Shown: positions 11,503-22,619, numbered from the stretch's first letter. The stretch is DNA of 64,000 nucleotides from Epiperipatus broadwayi (GCA_028023455.1 JAQFVV010000151.1:2789097-2853096); one strand, 5' to 3'. Notes: generated by a model not told the origin, from the sequence alone. A program made the numbers and translations.

Positions 11503-11682
11503 ATATTCATACATCAAAAAGTAGCCGGACATGAGTTTGAACCCACCATTGCAAAATTGGTTTGTACTAAGAGGCATGATGTCAAATGTAAGGTAAAGGA
11601 GGCTTACTTCATAGCAGAAGACTCTTTCACCATTAATCACAAAAAATCATGTTTTGCTATATCCAAAAGAAGGTTTAATTGA
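11503..11682 (+). pseudogene. Penelope-like GIY-YIG endonuclease C-terminus
   Basis: This open stretch ends at 11682. It encodes a GHEFEP motif, then KVKEAYFI with the expected catalytic Glu, then INHKKS with the expected Asn, and a final FAISK. The order matches the C-terminal half of GIY-YIG nucleases in Penelope-like elements and aligns with the fragment at 26611-26826. About 95 bases (11505-11612) are inverted relative to the minus-strand copy. The N-terminal half is missing, so it is a remnant. Confidence 0.65.
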
Positions 11683-11884
11683 TTTATTTGCATAAACTTT
11701 GCATATTGTACATACATAATGATTTCTATGAGTGAGTCATAACAGGCTATGATTATGAGAAATATACTTTCTCAAAAGTGCTAAGCCTTTTTAATTTGTT
11801 AATTACCATTTATATAGCTTTACGCTATATATGTGTTGGCACAATTTTATTATTATAATTTGATAAGTATAATGTAGAAATATA

Positions 11885-12466
11885 TGATTTATAAATTAAA
11901 TAGAAATAATAGGCAACTTTCTACTATATAAATTATTTTAATACTATCAAATCGATTTTCATTTTAATTAGAGCATTTTCAAGATGCCATTTTTAAATAT
12001 TCATCATATGACAAAATATATCCTGTAACACTATACACTCTCTAATGGATTAAATTCATATTTTTTTAACAAAATCTTTTACAAAATTCATACTTATTCT
12101 TATATCAATTATACATCTTCTATTGTTACTTTTTCTTTATCAACTTAACCTTAACTAAATCAATAATTTATTAACTGCTAAATTAAATAATATATTTACA
12201 TTTAAATACACATGTACCTATTCTTCTACAAACATTACAGCTTCCAATTGTCTAATAATAAAAGATTTTGTACAAAGAAAAATATGAGTTTAGTTCTAGT
12301 GATGACCACTAGAGAAAGTATAATGTTATAGAATATATTTTGTCACATGATGAATATTTTAAAAATGGCCTCTTGAAATGTTCTAATTATGAATGGAAAT
12401 CGATTTGATGGTATTAAAATAATTTATATAATTGAGAGTTTTCCATTATTTCTATTTAAATTGTAG
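11885..12466. repeat. Long foldback element
   Basis: The left arm (about 11888-12047) and right arm (about 12295-12463) are inverted copies over some 160 bases. They share ATTATTTTAATACTATCAAA, ATCGATTTTCATTTTAATTA and TTTTTAAATATTCATCATAT. The 250-base AT-rich loop encodes nothing recognisable. Confidence 0.8.
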
Positions 12467-12469
12467 TTA

Positions 12470-13165
12470 ATTGATTATCTAAGAGTTTATAAGTGATGAC
12501 AACATTATGGTTTGAAAGTTCTTTGAAATTTGACCAGGAGATATAAAATTTATATAATGAAATATATGACTTCTTATTTAATTTCAGTTAAGCTCTAGAA
12601 ATTATTAAAGAAATATAAAGAATAAAAAAATTTCTTTTCATATAATGGAAATATGGATATTGCTAAAAAAATATGACAACAAAGCATGTCTTTAATATTA
12701 ATCAGGATCTTCAGTAATTGGCTTTGCAAAATATTTGTAACAGTTATCACAAACAATTTATCTTCAGGGCATAAATATTTGTTAAATACTTGCAAAACTA
12801 TTTTGGTAAGCCACTCATTTTGCATGCATAGCAACATCACACACATGATGTAACCGAACACAGTTTAATGTTTATGACTTAAATATCACATACAAATACA
12901 CCTGGTCATGACTTTAAACTTCTACACTTGATGTATGTAACAATATTTAAGAAAAGAGCTTGCATCTCTCAGATTGACCACAATGTCTGTAAAAGCTTAC
13001 AAAATTTCAAATGGTCTGCATAGTCCTGAAACAAAGAAATTGCAATTCTATGTTAAATATATTAGCTTCATTTATGGCCAGAAGTATAAATGCTATTGCT
13101 ATAATTAATATTACATACATTTATTAACAAATTTACTAACTTATATGAAGATAATTTTTCTTCAA
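12470..13165. other. AT-rich non-coding stretch
   Basis: I recognise no exon, RNA gene or repeat family here. Open frames in this stretch are short and low in complexity. Confidence 0.4.
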
Positions 13166-13171
13166 TAAAAC

Positions 13172-13565
13172 CCAACAAAAGAGCTATTATAGGTCAATGG
13201 AGAAAACTTGTTTAGCCTCAGAAGAATTATCAATTAGTAGTAATTGATAGTTTCTTGGCAAGCAACATCATAGGTTAAAGGTTAGCTCTGTTTACATGGA
13301 TATAAACTCCAACAAAAGAGCTATTATAGGTTAATGGAGAAAACTTGTTTAGCCTCAGAAGAATTGTCAATTAGTAGTAATTGATAGTTTCTTGGCAACA
13401 CCATAAGTTAAAGGGTAGCTCTGTTTACATGGATATTAACTCCAACAAAAAAGCTATTATAGGTTAATAAAGAAAACTTGTTTAGCCTCAGAAGAATTGT
13501 CAATTAGTAGTAATTGATAAATTTCTTGGCATGATCAAAAGCTAAACTTATTACATGAATATAGT
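13172..13565 (+). repeat. Tandem repeat, three ~135-bp units
   Basis: Three head-to-tail units start at about 13172, 13309 and 13442, each beginning CCAACAAAAGAGCTATTATA (third unit AAAAAGC). Each contains CTTGTTTAGCCTCAGAAGAA and CAATTAGTAGTAATTGATA, itself a short palindrome-like hairpin. The third unit is truncated and diverged at its 3' end. It is a minisatellite-like array with no open frame. Confidence 0.9.
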
Positions 13566-13623
13566 CTCTTTATGTCTATTCTTTATTATAATAACAATCC
13601 ATGAAAATTATTACTTTAACATA

Positions 13624-13828
13624 AATCTTAATATAAACTGAGCATTGATTATATAAATGTGTGAGAGATGGTCTGGGCCAACTGTGAGTATTGGTTCAAC
13701 ATGAAATACATATATTGGAAATCATTTATCTTTTTCACATGTGTGTGGTCATGTGTATTGATTATATGAGATAGAATGGATCATTTAAGGAAGCTTGAAA
13801 GTGTATATTTAAATCCCTTATATTACAT
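13624..13828 (+). repeat. R1 repeat family copy, 5'-truncated
   Basis: The copy starts at TCTTAATATAAACTGAGC and shares GGCCAACTGTGAGTATTGGT and CACATGTGTGTGGTCATGTG with R1 at 2.4 kb. The B box is degraded (TATTTAAATCCC). Confidence 0.75.
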
Positions 13829-13929
13829 CTAAAATCCAAGTTTATATATAAATATATGTATGTAATACAATGAGAGTCAATGATGAATGACTTGATTTTT
13901 ATTACTATTAGAAGTATACTTGTATTTTA

Positions 13930-14505
13930 AGTATTACATATATATAATTGAAATGAAAGTAACTGTATCTGCCACTAAGTTATGTAAATGTCAACAAACT
14001 ATGAAAATATAGAATGATAGTAAATTATCTTTTAGCTCTGATTAATTATATTAGCTTAGTTTACTGATGTAGTTTTAGAGAATGAAGTCTGTTCTATTAT
14101 TTTAATTTAGGTACAAAATAAATAATCTGAAATTATTATTGAAATGTTCAGAGGATTAAAGCAAAACTTTACTTTTAGCAATCTCTAAATATCAAACTAA
14201 GTTATGATTATTTATTATTATTTCTGTTAAAACTGATTTTTCATTTGATATTTAAACATTATTAAAACTAGGGTTTTGTCTTGATTCTCTGAATAGTTAA
14301 ATAGTGATTTCAAATTATTTATTCTATATATAAATTAAAATAATAGACTAATTCTCTTTTGTTTAAAACAATGTTAATAAGTTAACTTATATAATAACAG
14401 AGCTAAAAGATAGATTGTATCATCTACCTTTTGTGGTTTATTGACATTTATATAAGTCAGTGAGAGATACAGTTATATCTATTTCAATTATATAGAATTA
14501 AGTTA
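13930..14505. repeat. Long foldback element
   Basis: The two halves are inverted almost throughout. The outer segment 13930-14040 (GTATTACATATATATAATTG, GAAATGAAAGTAACTGTATC, TTATCTTTTAGCTCTG) pairs with 14395-14505, and the inner segment near TTCAGAGGATTAAAGC (14145) pairs with the segment ending CTGAATAG at about 14297. Total span is about 575 bases and no frame is open. Confidence 0.75.
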
Positions 14506-14875
14506 TGATTATTTATTATTATATTATATATATATAGTCAAGTGTCATGGACTAATAAAAAAAAAACCAGCAATAATTTATGAAAATGCTTTGATAAGCC
14601 TAAAAATGCATTGCTAATGAGTTTTCAAAATATTGCAGTCCCTCTTACATTTATTGACACATCATGTATAATTCAAAAATAAAAGAAAATGAATCAAAAG
14701 TAAACAATTTTCAAAGTAATTGTTTTTAACTAAGTTTTCTTTATGTAATTCCATAAATATTATTGAAATCACACTTTTCTTTATTTTGTTGTAATATCCT
14801 ATAAATACAATTTATCCAAACCACTTCCAATACTTTTTAGCAAAACTCTTTATTTGTACGTATATACGTACACCT

Positions 14876-14931
14876 GTGTTTCGACTGTCCCGTAGTCTTC
14901 TTCAGAGCCAGTTCTCTTTAATCTCTTACAC
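14876..14931 (-). ncRNA. Hammerhead-like ribozyme with stem III partner
   Basis: Reading the minus strand from 14931: GTGTA (stem III 5' strand plus a UA cleavage position), a stem I segment, CTGAAGA (14899-14905), stem II GACT/AGTC, then GAAACAC (14876-14882) whose CAC pairs with GTG. All conserved hammerhead core bases are present in the right order. Stem I has only two obvious pairs, which would make cleavage weak in the monomer. A second, mutated core (CTAAAGA) lies immediately upstream at 14937-14963, a tandem arrangement like the dimeric hammerheads known in Penelope-like elements. Confidence 0.6.
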
Positions 14932-14967
14932 CTACATTTCGACTGTCCTGTAGCCTTCTTTAGAGCC

Positions 14968-15034
14968 AGAGCCAGTTCTCTTTAATCTCTTAAGAGAATT
15001 GGCTCTGAAGAAGACTACAAGACAGTCGAAACAT
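14968..15034 (+). ncRNA. Hammerhead-ribozyme-like core, sense arm
   Basis: CTGAAGA (15005-15011), stem II GACT (15013-15016) with AGTC (15024-15027), then GAAA (15028-15031). A long stem I can form between AGCCAGTTCTCT (from 14970) and AGAGAATTGGCT just before CTGAAGA. The base at the cleavage position would be G, which hammerheads do not tolerate, so this copy is probably structured but inactive. Confidence 0.5.
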
Positions 15035-15109
15035 AGGTGTACGTATATACATACAAATAAAGAGTTTTGCTAAAAAGGGTTGGCAGTGGTTTAGATAAAT
15101 TGTATCATA

Positions 15110-17130
15110 ATTCCACTTATCACAATCATCCATCAATACAAAAACCAGACCATTCTCTCTCGCTGTTCCTGAATTTCATGAATAACCTTCATTAGTCAGG
15201 TAACAAATACTTGAATTTGCATACCTGTGTATAAATACCCTGCATGATTTATTGAAATGGTAGAGTATCAAACTGAACATAAAGTCCTCGGATCAATTCC
15301 AATTCCGGTATTCAAACTTTTTATGAACACTCTTGAAATGAAGCCATTCAATTTTTTTTTTAATGCATAAATATTGAACTGTCAATGCAGGCATGGAATT
15401 TTGGATATCTGATATCTCAAGCTCATCTGGCAAGCTTAAAGTGTTCACAAAATACAAGCATTGTGAGAGAACATGTGATATAGATTTCACTGATAAAAAA
15501 AACAACTTGAAAAAGTGGACAAAATTAAAAATTCGTAATTTTGATTTTGTAAATTTTATGCATATGCTTGCATGTGTGAACACCACTATTCAAGCAGCCA
15601 TTTTTTCTTCATCTTGCAAACTTGTAAAATCAGCCATTATGTATATTAAACATATAGAATTTGCTAATATATATGATTCAGATATCTAGAGAATATTTTG
15701 GAACCAAATGCAGGGATTGCAGTGGAAGTGATATTTTTTATTTAAATACTTACCTATTTGTGATAGATATAGTACTGAGGGTGGGACAAAGCTCTGTGTG
15801 TGATTTAGTGTGGTAATGAGAACTGTTGATTCCAGAAAATAAATGTTTCTTTCATTGAATGACTAAGTAGAATTGTAGTCATCAGAATGCCTCTTGGAAT
15901 ATCTCTCAATCTCTAGAACAACCAATCATATGATCATTTATTCATTTGATGAATATTAAGTTGCTGGATCTAACAAAGAAAATTTTTCTAAAGACATGAA
16001 TGACAGACAATAAAAAAGTATAGATTTGAGAGTATCCAGAGTCAGAACATGTTTATAAGCCATGGACAAGGTTTAGAAAAGCAAATGAATCAACCAGCAA
16101 ACAGAGTTAAATCTAGTGAATATATGTATATTTGGTGCTATGTAAAAGACCTCAAATTTGGTGGTAGTATACTTTTTTCCAGAGCTCATGATCTGAGTTT
16201 GAATCCAGAATTGGTTAAACTTGAAAATTTGTTTAGATTTTAATCAGGCTTAAAGTTTCTATTTCTACAAGATTGCCAATAGCCAGCTTAAGTAATAATC
16301 TAATAGTGATGCTTAAACAGGTATCTAGAATGTTCTTACTTAGAGGGATAATCCTCTGAGTTGTACAATTGTTTATGTTATAAAAATTGCTTACGTTATA
16401 TTGATTAAAACAATTTTTTTATTACCCAATGTTCTTAATCATTTTGAAATGCATTGGAAAAGCAATCATAAACTACTTTGGTATATATTGAACAAGAGTT
16501 GAGATCTCATTGACATCTAACAATATTACATCTATTTTTTTTTATATTAAAAACCAATTTTATTTCTATTTCATAAAAGATAGCTATAACTATTTGATCA
16601 TATGATGATTCAAAGCTAAAAATGGTAAGTTTTGCTAACACTTCTTTCCGCACCCTCAAAATGAAAAAATCATGGACATAGTAAAGTCGTTAATCTTGTG
16701 TTAAGATTTGTAGAGGTCCCTACTGTCACATCTAGGTGCATAATCTTAAGGTTATGGCCTTAATATATATTACTTACATAATGAGTATGCGCTTAGCAAA
16801 TTATTAATTACAACTTTGAATAATTAAAAGCTAATTTGCATTAACTCAGCATATCTTGCAAAGTAATTGGAGAAAAACATTGGCAAATGTTATTTTCCTA
16901 CTTGTAACTACCATTCCCCTAAACATCTATTGCTATTATTTTCATTCTGCCATGAGTAATTTAATTCAGTGGCGAAGCGGGAGAATAGTGAATTAAAACT
17001 ATGTAGTTTCACCCCCTCTCCAAACAATTTTGTTTATTTACATTGTGAAAGCTGTTTATATTTAGTACTATAAAAAATAAATGTAAATTTGTTCAATATA
17101 TATTAATTAATACAATGATACTAAAAAGAT
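15110..17130. other. Mostly unannotated AT-rich stretch
   Basis: A tRNA-like fragment occurs near 15250-15300 (GGTAGAGTATCAAACTGAAC, then GATCAATTCC). Another B-box-like segment (GAGTTTGAATCC) lies at 16194-16205. About 16680-16770 resembles the segment at 32520-32615 (TAGAGGTCC, AAGGTTATGGCCTTA). A short frame at 15393-15689 has no recognisable family. No host exon is supported. Confidence 0.45.
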
Positions 17131-17134
17131 TAAC

Positions 17135-18375
17135 ATTAAGAAGGGTGTACAACAGGGTGACTCCATATCTGCAAAACTTTTTGCAGCACTTCTGCAAGAA
17201 ATATTTTGTGGATTAAACTGGGAAGCTAAGAGAGTAAAAGTAAATAGTCACTATTCAAATCACTTTACAGATATGTAGTTGTTTTTGCGGACAATGCTTT
17301 AGAGCTTCAGAAAATGTTGCAAGAGTTAACAGATGAAAGTAAGAAGTAGGATCAAATGTCAAAAAAGATTAAAGTAATATTCAATAGACTTTCTCAAAAA
17401 AAGAAAGTAAAGATTGATAATTAAACCACTAAACATCACATGATCACCATTCTTTACACATACACAAGCTGTTTAGCAGAGACTAAACTCTCCAAACAAT
17501 AGCTCAGCAGAAGCCAGAGTAGTCAATAGATGTAAGATCTGTGCATAAGCTTGAATTGAAAAGGTTTTTGTGTTTTCATTTTGGACTCTAAGCTTTATAG
17601 TTAGTTAATAAGGTAAATTGTGATTGCTGGAGGATTGCATTAGATCCTAAGATCTAGGTCCAGTACTCTCAGATCCATGACTCCTCACTGATGAAAGCTA
17701 CGAGCTAGAAACTAGTCTGGGGATATTGGATGAGTAGGCACTAAATGTGGATTTTATGCACAAACTTTTTGCATCTATTGATTACTCTGGCTTGCACTGA
17801 GTGGTACTACTGTATGGAGAGTTTAGCCTCTGTGTTTGAGATTGATAATGATGAGTTAGAAGAAAACAATTATAGCTATTTTGTTGATTATAACTACAGA
17901 TGGAAACGTAATGGATGAAACTAATCATAGAATTAAACTTGGTTGGAGTGCATGTGGTAGAAATAACTTGTTATTAAAAGGAAATATGCCTATGTGTTTG
18001 AAAAGGAAGGTTTTTAGTAGTTTGTATATTAGCAATTCTTACATGGATCTGAGACTTAGACACTTAACAGAAGAGCAATATAGAGCTACTGACCATTCAA
18101 TGAAATATGGAGAGGTGAATGTTAGGATTAATAAGAAGAGATTGAAAATGAAATGCATGGACGAGAAAACAAATAGGTATTACTGACATTATTGAAAGGA
18201 TTAAGAGATTGGATTTGGGATGGACATATTGCTAGAATAGATGATAATAAATGGACAATTGAAATCTTAAACTCGATTCTAAGAGATTATAAAATACATA
18301 GCAATAAGTCACATGTGTGGGGTGATGCGAAGAAAAGAGGCTAGAAATCGGAGATGGATTGAGAGACCTTCATTC
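17135..18375 (+). pseudogene. RTE-type LINE fragment, interrupted
   Basis: Before the interruption it encodes VQQGDSISAKLF (reverse transcriptase motif B) and LLQEIFCGLNWEAK, matching the LINE at 47.2-48.2 kb. After it (17839 on) it encodes TDGNVMDETNHRIKLGW, GNMPMCLKRKVF and the C-terminal DGHIARIDDNKW region. The FADD-like motif C is frameshifted. The interruption is a B11 insertion at 17422-17838. This is a dead 5'-truncated copy with several shifts and stops. Confidence 0.85.
17422..17838 (+). mobile_element. B11 repeat with 11-bp TSD inside a LINE
   Basis: AGATTGATAAT occurs at 17411-17421 and again at 17839-17849, and the LINE reading resumes across it, so the insert borders are well defined. 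The insert begins TAAACCACTAAACATCACAT and ends with GGAGAGTTTAGCC. It carries the family landmarks ATCTAGGTCCAGTACTCTCAG and GGGGATATTGGATGAGTAGG. It encodes no protein. Confidence 0.9.
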
Positions 18376-18379
18376 TACA

Positions 18380-20690
18380 GTGAATAGATAATGATTGAAA
18401 ATGATATATATATATTTGTTTATTCAATGTTTGTAATCATTTTAAAATGCGTTGGAAAAGCAATCATAAACGACCTATATATGTAGAAAATTTTATGGAT
18501 AAATAGAATATCATTCATATAAATATGAACGCAAGCAGTCGATGTCGATTTAATTGCAAAAGAAAAACATTTTATTTCCCAGTACTGTAATGTATTTAAA
18601 GTTAGTAAATCGTTTGACCCAAATCACGCTAGGAGTTGAAATCTTTTGAGTTAAAAATAAAAAAAAAGGGTGGGGACTAAAAAAGGTTGGCCCAATCCTG
18701 GTATACCCAGGGGTTTGCTTTACCTTCTAGCCAGAGATTTGAATAATTTTATGGCCCCTTGTTGATCTAAGTCACGTGGTTTTTGATTCAGTTCATACTA
18801 GTTTTTTATAGAGAGCGGTCGCTTTTTCTTTGTTTTTTGAGTATTTTTAAAAAATTGACACATCTATATTTCCGCGGCAATTTAAAAAGGTAAAATTATT
18901 CTCTATTGTCTTATCGTAATTTATTGAGAACAATTTATTTTTTTATAAAACCTTTAAGCAATAGTCTGTATATTGTGTGATTTACTTGTCCGTATAGTAT
19001 GCTGGTGTTTAGTCTAAAAAATGTGTTTTTATAGACTTTTAATTATGTTTGTATATATATTATTATGAATAAGAATTATTTTATAGTGTAATATTTACAT
19101 TTTAAAGGTACATTGGTTGAAAGATCAGGTGTAATGCATTCGTAAATTAGTATCATTAATTAAAGAGGAAAAAGGATAATTACAGTTGTTGTTTTTTAAA
19201 TAAAAAATTGAGTTTTCCCCAAAAATCTACCTAAAAAGAAATAAGTTAATAATTAAACTTAGGTACACGATGTACAGAAAATTATAAACTTTCTATTTTC
19301 TCTCTCTCTCTTAATTTTTAAATCCGTATATAGTTCTGTTTTTGATTTGAATATGTATTTTAGAATTAAAATAAAATTAAATGTTTTGCCAATACTTGAA
19401 TAACCGAGGAATTTGGGGTGTAGGAATTAGTCTATAATTTTTAGTTTTTGTAGATTATTATAGAAATAAAATAAGGAAGCTTATTCAGTGTGGAATTAAA
19501 GCAAAAATGGTCAAGAAGAAATTATAGTGAAGATGCGAAATTATAAAAAGTATATTTAAAAACAAAAAGACAAGATAAGAATTACTCAAGTTAAATACGT
19601 AATGTTATGCGTATTTGGAGTTTATAATAAAAGATTTTAATAATAAATAACGTGAAAGGCTGAAACCTATGACAGAAGCTTCTTAAAAATGATTTTAACT
19701 AAGTTTAAAGCCTATATCCTAAACTAATAATAATATAATAATGTAAGTTATTAATAATTTTTATATATTTTTCGAAAATGAGATAAATGGTCATTAATCG
19801 GTGTGGTTTAGTGAGATGGCGGATTTAGGGCGCTCAGGGTTCTGTGGACTGTAGCTTCAGTAGCGACTTCAAATGTTCGAATTTCTTATGAATTCCCGAG
19901 CACTTTTTTAATAGTCGTTGAAGTTGTACAAGAAATGTACACTTGAAGATAATATATTTAGGCTATAAGCGCCATGCTTAATTTTTTTTCTTCATATTTA
20001 CTAATAAAAAAGAGTATAACAGTATCGTTTGGACAAAAACCTTGCTGCAGTTGCGGACTTGGGATGAGGAACCCTCAGGATCGATTCTGGCTGTTCGAAC
20101 TTCTTATGAACCCCCAAATAATAAAGCCATATGCCTCTTTTTATTATTATTTAGATAATCTAACTGGTAGATATCTCAATGCTTAATCTTTTTGAGAAAA
20201 TGTTGAAAGAAAAGGTTGGATGAATTTTGACTCCTAAATAAAAATATTTATAATAAATTTATTGTGGGTGGCTGGTAGAGTATCTGGACGTAAAATTTTA
20301 TAGGATAAAAATTTACGATATTATAATAGATAGATTTTTATGTAAGTGAAATAATGTGTGATTTGTAATCCATTGGCAGCCACTCGATGATAAAGGTTAA
20401 AAATGAGTTTTGTGGTGCGTAAACAAACCAATTTGTGAACTACAAATACATCCGCATGTGTCGCATTCTGCTAGTCTATTTATTTAATATCCTTGCGCTG
20501 GAATGTCGTATTGTTTAATTTGGGGGGAGGGATATGTGTTGTTATTCTTGTAAGTCAAAGTTGTTTACATTTTTTTTTCCAATTTTTGAAATTCTATAGA
20601 GAACCAGTATGTAGATTGAGAATTTAAAAATAAATGTTCTTTTTTTTTTGTTTTGTTTTGGAATCGTATTTTTTTTTTTTTTTTAGTAGT
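18380..20690. other. AT-rich stretch with a weak first-exon candidate
   Basis: Around 18770-18890 the sequence changes character: CACGTG, a GC-richer patch (GAGAGCGGTCGC, CCGCGGCAA) and AAAAAG/GTAAAA, a possible splice donor. This could be a non-coding first exon but has no TATA box. tRNA-like fragments with CAGGATCGATTCTGG and TTCGAACTTCTTATGAA lie near 20045-20110, and a related one near 19850-19905. Nothing else is recognised. Confidence 0.3.
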
Positions 20691-20698
20691 GAAACAAT

Positions 20699-20816
20699 AA
20701 GTGTTTAGTCAAGCATTGGTGGCCTAGTGGCTAGCATAGCTGCCTTCCCAGAAGCTGGCCCGATTTGCTTCCAGGTCAACGCTTTGACATATGAAAAACA
20801 ACAACAAGTGTTTAGT
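20699..20816 (+). mobile_element. tRNA-Gly-derived short SINE with 11-bp TSD
   Basis: It is flanked by AAGTGTTTAGT at 20699-20709 and 20806-20816. The body starts GTCAAGCATTGGTGGCCTAG and keeps the tRNA-Gly D-arm and anticodon arm (TGGCTAGCATAGCTGCCTTC). It ends AACGCTTTGACATATG and an A-rich tail. Three bases are inserted by the anticodon loop. The duplication proves retroposition of a ~95-base unit. Confidence 0.92.
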
Positions 20817-20987
20817 TTTTTTTAACTTATTGCAATCTATTTTACATATGTGCGTATATATATTAGCTTATAAATTTAATACAGACATATCATTGTATAG
20901 CAGTTCACGACCAGGTGATTTTTTTTCAATGTGCATAAAAAAAATTAGGCGGTTGCGACTCTGAAATTCTTACGCATCGAGCCTACA

Positions 20988-21022
20988 ACTGTTTCAATGA
21001 AGTCATTGTCTTCCTCAGATTT
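20988..21022 (-). ncRNA. Possible degenerate hammerhead-like motif
   Basis: On the minus strand CTGAGGA (21012-21018) is followed by AGAC, a hairpin AATGA-CT-TCATT and GAAAC (GAAA at 20992-20995). The hairpin is separated from the CUGANGA box by four bases, unlike a canonical stem II, so this may be a relative of the cores at 11.2 and 14.9 kb or coincidence. Confidence 0.25.
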
Positions 21023-21117
21023 AATATTTCTATAAGAATTGTTGTAATGATTTCTAAAGTAATAGCGAGAGTACGTTCACTTTATTTTTACATTCGCTGT
21101 TACGCCCTTAGATTTAG

Positions 21118-21230
21118 TAGTAGTGAAAGAGTGGTGGACCCTAGATTAGGTCAACGTCAGTGGATTTCAAATCTATCATTTCCGGTACTCGAATATTTTG
21201 TAAACGCCAGAGCAATGAACTATTCGATTA
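21118..21230 (+). repeat. tRNA-like repeat fragment
   Basis: The sequence around GGATTTCAAATCTATCATTT, CCGGTACTCGAA and CCAGAGCAATGAACTATTCG recurs at 41640-41790 (CCGGTGCTCGAAC, CCAGAGCAACAAACTATTC), and weaker versions occur at 19.9 and 20.1 kb. It is probably an old dispersed SINE family distinct from the tRNA-Gly one. Confidence 0.5.
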
Positions 21231-21294
21231 TTTATTTTTTATATCTTATGATAATGTCTTAGAAATTCTGTGCTGAATTTTACTTTTTGAAAGA

Positions 21295-22605
21295 CTTAAA
21301 TATCTTGCCTAATTGTAGTTTTCCATTGCATTCCAATCTTTTTTTTTTTTTTTCTCAAAGTAACCTTTATTAAAAAAAGATTACAAAAATTTTGGGTATA
21401 CTTACCCATTGAGAATTACACAGTGATTCAAAGTAACAAGGTAAAATGTACATATGTTCAAAAATAATTACATCCATAAAAATTGCTGTAATGTGATTAA
21501 GGTGTATCTGTATGTGGATCCACATGGCCTGGCTGTTGAGAAGTTAACCATCACCCAATGGTCCCACCCCTGGGGCCCCGAAGTGAAGACTCAAATGCTT
21601 CAGCTGAATATGTGAAGCCCAGCATTGTGCCAACCACCACAACAGGCAGCGAGGTCCAAGGCCCAAGTTGAAGCAATAAACTCTCGAACCACAGCCGAGC
21701 CATGTCAAGACCATTCTAAATACCTCTGCCTTCTAATTAGCAGTCCAAATGAGCAGGGACCACAATCGATCTACCTGCACAAAATTGGAAAGCCAACTTG
21801 GGTAAAACTAAGAAGTAATAAGTAAAAAGCCAGATTGACACTGTCCAAAACCAGCCTATCAGGGGACACAGCAGCCAACCAGAGCAGGAATAGCATCAAC
21901 TTTGACCATGTAGCCCCCCGGCAGGTGTTCTGGGCAGTGGCAAAATTGTTAACAGCCCACACCATAAACCAGATACCTAATGTCTACAACCAGCCACCCC
22001 TAAAGAAGAAGAGGGGAGTGCAGACCCATGACCATAAAACAGAACTCCATCAATGTTACAAAAAAAAATGGCAGTGGCTCAAAACAGACCAACCGCTTTA
22101 CAAATGCACTAAATTAAAAAGCATTCCAATCTTTGTCATCACTTTGCAGTGAAAATGGTAAGATATTTTTCAGAACATTTTTAATATAGTGTTTATAAAG
22201 TAAATAAAATCTGCTTATCCCATATAGTAAAATATTTTTTTTAGAAAGTCTGCTACCATCTACTACTTCATTCACATGCCCAATCCAAAGAAACTGCCTA
22301 CAGTATATTCCATAACACTTCATCCAGTAAAGTGAAATACCAATTGAATGGTCTTACATTTTTTTCTAACATATTTTTAAAAGTCTTATGGAACATCCTT
22401 TAATATTTTTCTTTTCAAGGGCCTTTATCTTGTACTGATAGGATGCCCAAGTCTCACCTCCATATAATAAATTGGACAAAATAACAGCTCTATATATTAC
22501 TATTGTAGTTGCATAAATGTATATTTTTTAACATTTCTAGTGCCGCCATGCATTGAAATTTGCTATTCCTAAGCATTCATATTTGTCTTTTTTATCTAAA
22601 TTGAT
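21295..22605 (-). pseudogene. LINE 3' end, split by a retrocopy
   Basis: Minus-strand frames give ILSNLLYGGETWASY followed by KALEK (post-catalytic thumb/connection of LINE reverse transcriptases), then WIGHVNEVVDGSRLSKK and KDWNA, the usual C-terminal 'W-GH-R...' tail of such LINEs. Several frameshifts break it. The terminal segment is split at 21342-22120 by a poly(A) retrocopy. The RT catalytic core is absent. Confidence 0.65.
21328..22134 (-). pseudogene. Poly(A) retrocopy of an unidentified transcript
   Basis: The insert (21342-22120) is flanked by GCATTCCAATCTTT at 21328-21341 and 22121-22134, a 14-base target duplication. At its left end on the plus strand is a T-run, and a minus-strand AATAAA (21366-21371) lies about 13 bases before that poly(A). 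This is the classic form of a processed pseudogene or other retroposed mRNA. It is clearly less AT-rich than its surroundings. Minus-strand frames include a 64-codon hydrophobic frame (21771-21965), but no known protein is recognised. It may be a 3' UTR or a non-coding RNA. Confidence 0.85.
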
Positions 22606-22619
22606 TCATATTGTCAAAT

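Larger units (their letters stand above)
14800..15110. repeat. Foldback carrying hammerhead-like cores
   Basis: The left arm from AATACAATTTATCCAAACCA (14807) is inverted relative to the right arm, which ends GGTTTAGATAAATTGTAT (15107). The arms include GCAAAACTCTTTATTTGTAC and the string TTTCGACTGTCC...CTTCTTCAGAGCC. The left half holds that unit twice in tandem (14879-14905 and 14937-14963). The first 60 bases match 11135-11200, next to the Penelope endonuclease fragment, which links this repeat to that element class. Confidence 0.85.

Noticed and set aside
13172-13565. CRISPR-like array
   Set aside because: The units are contiguous 135-bp tandem repeats without spacers, in a eukaryotic context.
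15393-15689. A 98-codon open frame as a host gene
   Set aside because: No signal, domain, splice context or codon character distinguishes it from chance, and an overlapping antisense frame is as long.
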